Part shown: piece by piece, positions 1 through 6,431 of the stretch | Layout: every line of letters starts with the position of its first letter | Numbering within the stretch: the stretch's first letter is position 1 | Notes under the pieces: model-generated | Seen by the model: only the letters and a program-made list of their open reading frames with translations | Databases searched by the model: none | What the model was told of the DNA's origin: nothing | Assembly: GCA_900554935.1 (NCBI GenBank) | Contig: USJF01000058.1 | Location: 1 to 7,525, forward strand | DNA: 7,525 nucleotides | Source of the DNA: an uncultured Porphyromonas sp. | GTDB lineage: Bacteria; Bacteroidota; Bacteroidia; Bacteroidales; Porphyromonadaceae | Direction of reading: 5' to 3' | Translations under genes and position numbers: made by a program

Positions 1-1
1 T

Positions 2-93
2 AAGCAATTATCGAGTTACAAACTAAGCAAATGTTAAACTACAAACTCGGCAATCGTCCAGATACTATCTCGACAAGCGACAAAGATATCTCC
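2..93. repeat. Degenerate tandem repeat of about 23 bp at the left edge
   Basis: Units can be laid out at 2-24, 25-47, 48-70 and, weakly, 71-93. Units one and two both begin AAGCAA and both end TACAAACT, agreeing at about 17 of 23 positions by eye. Unit three begins CGGCAA and ends ATACTATCT, agreeing with unit one at about 15 positions. Unit four starts CGACAA and then drifts. The period is not a multiple of three and every forward frame is interrupted early, so this is unlikely to be protein repeat. It may be the eroded right end of a longer array lying outside the window, or chance similarity in A-rich intergenic DNA. I see no gene tail or terminator hairpin that I could defend in positions 1-130. 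Confidence 0.3.
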
Positions 94-136
94 TTGTGGG
101 ACCTAAGAGACCGTATTCTCATTCCGTAGAATTTGG

Positions 137-144
137 TATGTTTG
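137..144 (+). promoter_or_regulatory. Candidate Bacteroidota sigma-ABfr promoter, -7 element
   Basis: TATGTTTG at 137-144 matches the established Bacteroidota -7 consensus TAnnTTTG exactly and lies 41 bases before the protease ATG, in the only intergenic space long enough for a promoter. Transcription would start near 150, giving an AT-rich leader of about 35 bases. The matching -33 TTG box is not seen at the usual distance: the stretch around 110-120 lacks TTG, and the nearest TTTG at 132-135 is too close. The call therefore rests on one half of the promoter. It would drive the protease gene and probably the genes downstream of it. Confidence 0.42.
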
Positions 145-185
145 TACATCATTATATATATGGAGTAATAATAGATTAGTATCAT

Positions 186-1835
186 ATGAAGCTTAAGATA
201 ATATCCATTGCCGCATGGCTTACCATGCCCCTTTGCCTCTTTGCACAGACGCGCAACAACAAGACCCAAATGGAGGTGATAAGGGCTCAATCCATATTTA
301 CCTCAGCGCTCACCAGGGCATCCACCTATTATGTAGACACCTTCGACATCCAGAAGGTGAGCACCGAATCCATCAATGCGATGCTGGGGCAGCTAGACCC
401 CTACACAGTCTATATACCTGAAGATGACACCAAGGACTTCCAAGTATTGACCACTGGCGAGTATGCTGGTGTCGGGGCTTATATTCAGCTGGTAGATAGC
501 ATCGTTTATGTGCAATACCCGATGCCTGGTTCGCCAGCTGAGCGAGCGGGGCTCCGTATGGGTGATGCCTTTCTGGAGATAGATGGGGTGTCGGTAGTTC
601 CTGGGACGCCCACTACTGTAAGTCGTCGACTAAAAGGTCCTGCTGGCACCAATGTAAAGGTAAAGGTAAGGAAGCTGGGAAAGAGTGAGCCGGAGGAGAT
701 AGAGATTACCCGTGGCTCGGTGGTGGTGGATCAAGTGGTAAGCCGTGGCCTTTACCAAGATAGCATCGGATATATCCGCCTCAATAGCTTCACTACTAAG
801 AGCGCTGAGGATGTAAGGAGAGCCTACAGTGAGCTGAATAAGGAAGGGAAGATGAAGTCTTTGATCCTGGATCTCCGCGGAAATGTTGGTGGCGTAATGG
901 GCGACGCAATAGAGCTACTCAGTATGTTTGTACCTAAAGGTACTAAGGTGCTCTACACCAAGGGAAGACTACCTCAAACCTCTCAGGAGTACTTCACAGA
1001 GCAAAAGCCTATTGACCTCAAGATTCCTCTTGTGGTGATGATCAATGGAGGCTCTGCCTCTGCTAGTGAAATTGTGGCTGGTGCACTTCAGGACCTAGAT
1101 AGAGCTGTAATTGTAGGGACTAAGAGCTTTGGGAAGGGGCTGGTGCAGACTACACTACCTACTCCGTATGATGGTATTCTCAAGGTGACCACTTCGCGTT
1201 ACTACATTCCTAGCGGGCGGTGCATACAGCAGCTCGACTACTCTCACCGCAATCCCGATGGGAGTGTAGCCTCTGTACCAGATAGTCTAACCAATGTATT
1301 TCACACGGCAGGAGGGCGTGAGGTGCGTGACGGTGGTGGCATTCGTCCTGATGTAGAGATCAAGGGGGAGATAATGGATGCAATCACTATTGACTTGAAT
1401 AATCAAGGACTGATATTTCAATTTGCCAATCAACTCTTCCTCGAACACTCACAAGCAAAGAATCTCACAGATGTTACTATCACCGATGAGGAGATTGCTC
1501 GGTTTGTCACTTATCTGAAGTCTAAGGACTTTGAGTATGGCCAAATGAGTTTGGAGGTGCTTAAGTCGGTAGAGCAGGTGGCCAAGTTTGAGGGATATGA
1601 AGAGGGGAGCAAGGAGGCCTTCGTAGCCCTACGTAAGGTACTGACGCCATCACTTGAGCGTGACTTTGCGAAGAGCCGAGATCAGATTGTGCGTCTACTT
1701 CGTGGTAGTCTGGCACAGCACTACTTCGGGCAGGAGGGTCAATTTGCAGTTACGCTCCAAGACGATCCTACAATGCAAGGAGCACTTAATATCCTCAGCT
1801 CACCAAAGCGGTACCAGAAGATACTAAAGAAGTAA
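186..1835 (+). CDS. Secreted PDZ-containing S41 C-terminal processing protease
   Basis: A 549-residue serine protease of the CtpA/Prc (MEROPS S41) family, which cleaves near protein C termini outside the cytoplasm. Residues 1-20 form a signal peptide: basic MKLK, a hydrophobic core to LCLF, and a likely cut after A20 before Q21. Periplasmic action is inferred from this. The PDZ domain spans about 88-170, with GVGAYI near 96 and the SPAERAGLRMGD carboxylate-loop region at 116-127. The protease core follows. The Ser-Lys pair is S292 in GGSASASE and K317 in SFGKG, with Q321 four residues later, the same 25-residue spacing as in Tsp and CtpB. DLRGNVGG (229-236) carries Val where the family usually has Pro or Gly. 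About 150 helical residues follow the core, as is common in Bacteroidota members. ATG 186 is chosen because it gives the whole signal peptide; no Shine-Dalgarno is present. It is first in the operon, one base before yciH. The substrate cannot be told from sequence. Confidence 0.95.
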   Translation: MKLKIISIAAWLTMPLCLFAQTRNNKTQMEVIRAQSIFTSALTRASTYYVDTFDIQKVSTESINAMLGQLDPYTVYIPEDDTKDFQVLTTGEYAGVGAYIQLVDSIVYVQYPMPGSPAERAGLRMGDAFLEIDGVSVVPGTPTTVSRRLKGPAGTNVKVKVRKLGKSEPEEIEITRGSVVVDQVVSRGLYQDSIGYIRLNSFTTKSAEDVRRAYSELNKEGKMKSLILDLRGNVGGVMGDAIELLSMFVPKGTKVLYTKGRLPQTSQEYFTEQKPIDLKIPLVVMINGGSASASEIVAGALQDLDRAVIVGTKSFGKGLVQTTLPTPYDGILKVTTSRYYIPSGRCIQQLDYSHRNPDGSVASVPDSLTNVFHTAGGREVRDGGGIRPDVEIKGEIMDAITIDLNNQGLIFQFANQLFLEHSQAKNLTDVTITDEEIARFVTYLKSKDFEYGQMSLEVLKSVEQVAKFEGYEEGSKEAFVALRKVLTPSLERDFAKSRDQIVRLLRGSLAQHYFGQEGQFAVTLQDDPTMQGALNILSSPKRYQKILKK

Positions 1836-1836
1836 A

Positions 1837-2178
1837 ATGAGTAGAGCTAAGTACGATAAGGGAGGGATGGTCTTTTCGACCAATAGCGACCTGATGGAGC
1901 AACTGCAGAGTGCCCCTCGGGTAGAGACTTTGCCTCCCGAGAAGCAACCCCTTGTGGTGCGAAGGGATAGCAAAGGTCGTAAGGGGAAGGTAGTGACGCT
2001 GGTGGAGGGCTTTGTGGGAAGTGATGAGGAGTTCCAAGCTCTAGCCAAGCGACTAAAGGTGGCTTGTGGAGTAGGAGGAAGTGCCAAGGAGGGTGAGATA
2101 ATCATCCAAGGTGAGGTGATGGAGAGGGCTTTGCAACTACTACAGCAGTGGGGCTACAACAAGTGCAAGAAAAGATGA
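1837..2178 (+). CDS. yciH: SUI1/eIF1-family translation factor YciH
   Basis: A 113-residue cytoplasmic protein of the SUI1 superfamily, the bacterial relative of eukaryotic eIF1. The family binds the small ribosomal subunit near the P site and in vitro influences initiation fidelity. Its physiological role in bacteria is poorly settled. Residues 1-36 form a variable head with the FSTNSDL segment (13-19), resembling the YSTNPDF seen in Bacteroidota YciH. The SUI1 fold covers about 38-108: basic loop RRDSKGRKGK (42-51), then VTLVEGF, a helix EEFQALAKRLK, the hallmark CGVGGS (77-82), and GEIIIQGE (86-93) followed by a C-terminal helix. The tail CKKR is basic. The length is normal for the family. 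The ATG lies one base after the protease stop, behind an A-rich stretch. The end overlaps the addA start by four bases. Confidence 0.93.
   Translation: MSRAKYDKGGMVFSTNSDLMEQLQSAPRVETLPPEKQPLVVRRDSKGRKGKVVTLVEGFVGSDEEFQALAKRLKVACGVGGSAKEGEIIIQGEVMERALQLLQQWGYNKCKKR
2175..2178 (+). promoter_or_regulatory. ATGA stop/start overlap coupling yciH and addA
   Basis: The ATG of addA (2175-2177) and the TGA of yciH (2176-2178) share bases, the usual arrangement for re-initiation by a ribosome that has just terminated. Only a weak purine run, AAGAAAAG, precedes it. An in-frame GTG at 2148 would add nine residues from inside the yciH frame, but nothing supports it, so the overlap decides the start. Confidence 0.7.
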
Positions 2179-5100
2179 CCACAACACCCCACACTCCTTT
2201 CAAAGAGGATCCTACCAAACCGCTCAAGATATTCAAGGCATCGGCAGGCAGTGGCAAGACCTACACGCTGGTGCAACGATATCTTGACCTACTCCTTTCG
2301 CCCAACCTACTTGGTGGGTACAAAAGGATATTGGTAGCTACTTTTACTAATAAAGCGACTACTGAGCTTCGGGAGCGAATCGTAAAAGAGCTATACAATA
2401 TCTCCCTCAATGGTAGGAAGGAGAAGAAGGGGGAGCCGGAGAAAACGCCTCTGCAACTGGAAGAGGATAAGAAAAGGGCTAAGGCGGTACTGGAGGAGAT
2501 TCTCCTTGACTATGAATCTCTAAGGGTGCAGACGATCGACTCTTTTTTCCAAGAGATCGTGCGCACCTTTGTGATTGAGCTGAAAAATAGCAGTGCGAAT
2601 GCTGAAGTAGCGCTAGATAGAGATGGTGCTATAGAGATGTCGGTGGATCGGCTCTTATTGCAAAATAATAATGCGATACTTGATCGTCTGGGAAAGGTAC
2701 TTGAGACACGAGTGGAGGAGGACGATGATACTGATATTCGCGCTGCCATTATCAAGCTCGCCAAGGAGATGCTCTACAATGCTCAAGGTGATACCTACTC
2801 AATACAAAGTCTTGAGGATCGCAAGATTGATGAGGCAACAGTGGAATTGAAGGAGAAGGCGGATAATGCACTCTCTATGATGAAGCAGGCTTACAACGAA
2901 TTTCAGAAAGCTCTGGAGGGGTACTCTGATGATCTGTTGGCACTAAGTAACTATGGCTTCCTCAAATCTTTGCGGGGAAAGGAGCTCTCAGAGCTTATTG
3001 ATAAGAAGTGTAAGGAGCCAGAAAAGCCTATATATGACTCGAGGATAAAGCGGGGAGAAGATGGAACGTTGGCCATTTTCTCGAGTAAAAATGCACCGAA
3101 GGTAGCTATTCAATCTCCTGAGCTAATGAATGAGATAGTGCAGATAGAGCATACTATGTGCCAGCTCAATGGCGCCTTGGAGCAACACGCAAGGGAGTAC
3201 CAACTTGCCAACCTACTTAAGGAAAATCTAAGCCTTATCCCTATCCTCTCTAAACTCCAAGAAGAGATCGGACGATACCAAACGGAGCATAAGGTGGTAT
3301 TGATTGAGGAGATCAATGAATTGGTGAAAAGGGTGATCAATGATGCCTCCACACCTCTTATCTATGAGAAGGTAGGCGGAAGAATTGACCACTATATGCT
3401 GGACGAGTTCCAAGACACCAATCGTACTCAGTGGGAAAACTTCAAGGTGCTTCTTCAGGAAAGCCTTAGCGAGATGAATAAGAACTTCCTCGTGGGGGAT
3501 GTGAAGCAAAGCATCTATAGGTGGCGAGGGACTGATAGCTCCTTACTCAATACTGAAGTGGAGAATGACCCTGACTTCAAAGAGTATCAGGAGAATATAC
3601 CACTGGATACCAACTGGCGAAGCGATGAAAATATCGTGGCTTTCAACAATCTCTTTTTTGATAAGATCTACGACTTTCCACTCCATTCTAAACTAGAGGG
3701 GAAGAGCAACGAGACCAATAAGAATATATACGAGAGTAATGTTTGCCAAACACCTAAACAAAAGAACGGACGAGGCTACGTACGCTTCGAGTGCCTGGCG
3801 GATAATAATACGAAAGAAGAGGCAGAGGAGCTACTAGCTACTCGCATAAAAGAGCTTCTCATACAGCTAAATAAAGAGGGTTACTCACCTGGTGATATCG
3901 CTTTCGTTGTACGCCAAAATTATGATGCTATTAAGATCGCTGAGCTTCTTAATCAGTTTGCAGCAGAGAATGAGGCCACACGCCACTGCTTTGCTTTCCT
4001 TTCGGATGAAGCGCTACTTGTTAGTCACTCCAATACGGTAAAGCTGATCGCAGCATTATTCCAGTATGTAGCCGATCCCCGAAATAGCCAAAAGCAGATA
4101 TACTTTGATGTAGCTTGCTACACCTTCGGGCTATTGGACCAAGAGAAGATAGCCCAACTGATAGAGATTGCACAGAAAGGCACCACACTCTTTGAGATAA
4201 CCAACGAGCTTCTTGCTCACCTAGAAGTGCCGAGAGAAGAGGAGCTATATATCAATTCATTTCTTGATCTGCTTCACCAATTTGTAGAGACCGAGCCCAA
4301 TACCCTACTCCAATTTAGCTACTGGTGGAATCGCATCGGTGTGAATGAAAAGGTAACCATGGGAAGCGACGAAAACGACAAGATACAACTGATTACCCTT
4401 CACAAAGCAAAAGGGCTCGAATTTCCCGTGGTAATTATGCCCTACCTCAATTGGGACATCTCCAAGGTAACACAAAATAGCAGCCTAGAGTTTTGTAGCA
4501 CAGAGTACCTTCCCAAAGGCTTTGTATCCAATTCACTGCCCTTCTATATCATTCCAGAAGCTCCAACGCAAGCGCGCCTCAATTCGCTGATCGGCCAAAA
4601 GTACAGAGAGATCCACGAGGCCAATTATCTAGACAACCTCAACCTCCTCTACGTTGCTTTTACTCGCCCCAAAGAGCGGCTTTACCTTTTCACCTCGGAG
4701 AAAGAGAATACCAAGAAGGTCACCAGTATTGTATATGATCGGATAAAGGCGATAAAGGGAGTAACCAAGCATACGAATACTGATACACAGGTCTGGACTT
4801 TTGGAGAGGCACAGGCAAAAAAACAGGCATCGAGCATCGATAGCACTAAAGGAAGCGAACCAGAAAAAGTAGAGCTCCACCTCAATAAAGAGTCACGCCA
4901 ATCAATCCTGAAGCGGATAGAGAGCGAGACTCCCTTTGATAGCCAAGCCATACAGCATGGGATTAAAATGCACGACGTAATGTCAAGGGTCATCACCCGT
5001 GACGACTTTGAGCCTGCCATAGCACGAATAGATAAGTCGGACGAAGAGAAAAAAGCCCTCACCAACCAGTTTAACAAAGCATTTCACGAGATGCCAGAGC

Positions 5101-5378
5101 TCCTAGCGTATTTCACGCCCAAGGAGGGGAGGAGTATCCTCACAGAGCAGTCCATCTACATAGGCGAGAGCGAGCGACACAAGCGCCCCGATAGATTAGT
5201 ACTTGAGGGCAATGAAGCGACCGTGATCGACTATAAGTTTGGCGAAAGCGACGATCTTCCTCAGTACCACTCCCAGATCAAAGCCTATATAAATCTACTT
5301 GAAAAGATGGGCTACAATGCCAAAGGATATCTATGGTATTGGGAGAGAGACCCTCAGATTGTAGAAGTAAAAAAGTAA
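2175..5378 (+). CDS. addA: AddA-type UvrD-family helicase with RecB-like nuclease
   Basis: A 1067-residue SF1A helicase-nuclease (numbered from ATG 2175). In AddAB complexes this subunit unwinds duplex ends and degrades DNA to prepare recombination and double-strand-break repair. Helicase motifs run in order: Walker A ASAGSGKT (22-29); Ia ATFTNKA (55-61); II DEFQDT (410-415); III GDVKQSIYRWRG (441-452); IV NWRSDENIVAFN (480-491); V ITLHKAKGLEFP (740-751); VI YVAFTRPKERL (826-836). The C-terminal PD-(D/E)XK nuclease shows H933, D1006 in RPDR, D1019 and K1021 in IDYK, and Q1034/Y1038 in QIKAY, so both activities look intact. The length is normal for Bacteroidota AddA. It overlaps yciH by four bases and precedes rlmN by 18. 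The partner AddB is not in the window, so RecB of a RecBCD complex or a stand-alone enzyme remain alternatives. Strand composition switches from G-rich to C-rich midway without breaking the frame. Confidence 0.9.
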   Translation: MTTTPHTPFKEDPTKPLKIFKASAGSGKTYTLVQRYLDLLLSPNLLGGYKRILVATFTNKATTELRERIVKELYNISLNGRKEKKGEPEKTPLQLEEDKKRAKAVLEEILLDYESLRVQTIDSFFQEIVRTFVIELKNSSANAEVALDRDGAIEMSVDRLLLQNNNAILDRLGKVLETRVEEDDDTDIRAAIIKLAKEMLYNAQGDTYSIQSLEDRKIDEATVELKEKADNALSMMKQAYNEFQKALEGYSDDLLALSNYGFLKSLRGKELSELIDKKCKEPEKPIYDSRIKRGEDGTLAIFSSKNAPKVAIQSPELMNEIVQIEHTMCQLNGALEQHAREYQLANLLKENLSLIPILSKLQEEIGRYQTEHKVVLIEEINELVKRVINDASTPLIYEKVGGRIDHYMLDEFQDTNRTQWENFKVLLQESLSEMNKNFLVGDVKQSIYRWRGTDSSLLNTEVENDPDFKEYQENIPLDTNWRSDENIVAFNNLFFDKIYDFPLHSKLEGKSNETNKNIYESNVCQTPKQKNGRGYVRFECLADNNTKEEAEELLATRIKELLIQLNKEGYSPGDIAFVVRQNYDAIKIAELLNQFAAENEATRHCFAFLSDEALLVSHSNTVKLIAALFQYVADPRNSQKQIYFDVACYTFGLLDQEKIAQLIEIAQKGTTLFEITNELLAHLEVPREEELYINSFLDLLHQFVETEPNTLLQFSYWWNRIGVNEKVTMGSDENDKIQLITLHKAKGLEFPVVIMPYLNWDISKVTQNSSLEFCSTEYLPKGFVSNSLPFYIIPEAPTQARLNSLIGQKYREIHEANYLDNLNLLYVAFTRPKERLYLFTSEKENTKKVTSIVYDRIKAIKGVTKHTNTDTQVWTFGEAQAKKQASSIDSTKGSEPEKVELHLNKESRQSILKRIESETPFDSQAIQHGIKMHDVMSRVITRDDFEPAIARIDKSDEEKKALTNQFNKAFHEMPELLAYFTPKEGRSILTEQSIYIGESERHKRPDRLVLEGNEATVIDYKFGESDDLPQYHSQIKAYINLLEKMGYNAKGYLWYWERDPQIVEVKK

Positions 5379-5396
5379 CCCACCGCAACCATAGCT

Positions 5397-6416
5397 ATGA
5401 CCCAACTCATCGGCAAGACACTTTCAGAGCTTCAAGAGATAGTTACCTCAATGGGCGAACCTCGTTTCCGAGCCAAGCAGATAGCTGAATGGCTCTACCA
5501 AAAGCGAGCAACCTCCATAGAAGAGATGACCAATCTCTCCAAGCCGCTCCGTGCCAAACTAGCAGAAAATTACCAGATCGGGCGCTCTTCATTTACCCAC
5601 CGACAGATCTCTACCGACGGCACCGAGAAGTATCTATTTCCACTGACGGACAATCCCGCTTATCAGTTCGAGACAGTCTTTATCCCCGAACCTAGTAGAG
5701 CCACCCTCTGCATCAGCAGCCAAGTGGGCTGCAAAATGGCTTGCTCCTTTTGTGCCACAGGTAAAATGGGCTGGCTCGCCAACCTCTCAAGTGCCGATAT
5801 CATCAATCAAGTACTCAGCATACCCCATGCCGATAAGCTCACCAACCTAGTCTTCATGGGAATGGGCGAACCACTTGACAACTACAATGAAGTGGCAAAA
5901 GTGATCGAGATCCTCACCGCAGATTACGGCCTAGCTTGGAGCCCCAAGCGGATCACTGTCAGCACCATAGGGGTCAAGGAAGGGCTCAAGAAGCTTCTAC
6001 AGGAGCAAAGCGTACACATCGCCATCAGTATACATAATGCCATCCCCGAAGAGCGACTACAATTGATGCCAGTAGAGCGAGCCTTCCATATCGAGCAGGT
6101 AGTACGTCAGCTCAGTGAGTACGACTTTTCAGGGCAAAGGCGGCTCTCCTTTGAGTACATCCTCTTCGAGGGGCTCAATGATACCAAGGCACACGCCGAC
6201 CGCTTGATAGCACTCCTAAAACCACTCGACTGCCGGGTCAATCTCATACGCTACCACGCCATTCCGGGCATTCCCTACCATACTCCTTCATCAGATAGCG
6301 TGCTATGGTTCGAGGAATACCTCAATAAGCACGGACTGCGTACTACCACTCGTCGCTCACGAGGCGAAGACATATCCGCAGCCTGCGGAATGCTCTCCAC
6401 CGAGAAGCAAAAGTAA
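5397..6416 (+). CDS. rlmN: 23S rRNA (A2503-C2)/tRNA (A37-C2) methyltransferase RlmN
   Basis: A 339-residue radical-SAM enzyme that puts a methyl group on C2 of A2503 in 23S rRNA, at the peptidyl-transferase centre, and in many bacteria also on A37 of some tRNAs. An N-terminal RNA-recognition domain covers about 1-95 (FRAKQIAEWLY near 24-34). The radical-SAM cluster motif is C112, C116 and C119 in CKMACSFC. GMGEP (155-159) contacts SAM. The two cysteines of the methyl-transfer mechanism are present: C105 in TLCISSQVGC, seven residues before the cluster as in E. coli (C118/C125), and C330 in DISAACGM, matching E. coli C355. Both being present makes an active RlmN likely. Cfr resistance enzymes share this chemistry but modify C8; the overall match here is to RlmN. 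No Shine-Dalgarno is seen in the 18-base gap from addA. The coding strand is C-rich over G, unlike the protease and yciH. Confidence 0.96.
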   Translation: MTQLIGKTLSELQEIVTSMGEPRFRAKQIAEWLYQKRATSIEEMTNLSKPLRAKLAENYQIGRSSFTHRQISTDGTEKYLFPLTDNPAYQFETVFIPEPSRATLCISSQVGCKMACSFCATGKMGWLANLSSADIINQVLSIPHADKLTNLVFMGMGEPLDNYNEVAKVIEILTADYGLAWSPKRITVSTIGVKEGLKKLLQEQSVHIAISIHNAIPEERLQLMPVERAFHIEQVVRQLSEYDFSGQRRLSFEYILFEGLNDTKAHADRLIALLKPLDCRVNLIRYHAIPGIPYHTPSSDSVLWFEEYLNKHGLRTTTRRSRGEDISAACGMLSTEKQK

Positions 6417-6431
6417 CCTTCTACCAATAAG

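Noticed and set aside
31..129. Short + strand frame of 32 codons at the left edge
   Set aside because: No recognisable domain, no ribosome site, and it crosses the 23-bp repeat, whose period is not divisible by three.
148..175. AT-rich imperfect palindrome considered as a dif/XerCD site, given the skew switch
   Set aside because: It lacks recognisable XerC/XerD arms around a six-base centre and lies more than 3 kb from the skew reversal. It is simply AT-rich leader DNA.
222..248. Cys17 of the protease as a lipoprotein attachment site
   Set aside because: The preceding residues M-P-L do not fit a lipobox, which needs Gly, Ala or Ser just before Cys. Cleavage after A20 is a better fit.
39..290. 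83-codon frame on the minus strand over the promoter and signal peptide
   Set aside because: It overlaps the protease start, has no family resemblance, and its composition reflects the complement of AT-rich intergenic DNA.
215..421. 68-codon + frame inside the protease gene
   Set aside because: It overlaps the real signal peptide and protease frame, and its translation resembles no protein.
2148..2174. GTG at 2148 as an upstream start for addA
   Set aside because: It lies inside yciH, adds nine residues unrelated to the helicase fold and has no ribosome site. ATG 2175 forms the ATGA overlap and sits 21 residues before Walker A.
4682..5077. 131-codon minus-strand frame inside addA
   Set aside because: It is the Ser/Leu-rich antisense image of a Glu/Lys/Arg-rich region of addA. 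No initiation site and no domain.
5371..6418. Identical AAAAGTAACC at the stops of addA (5371) and rlmN (6409)
   Set aside because: Ten bases around Lys-stop codons in A-rich gene ends are easily shared by chance, and neither copy has hairpin potential.
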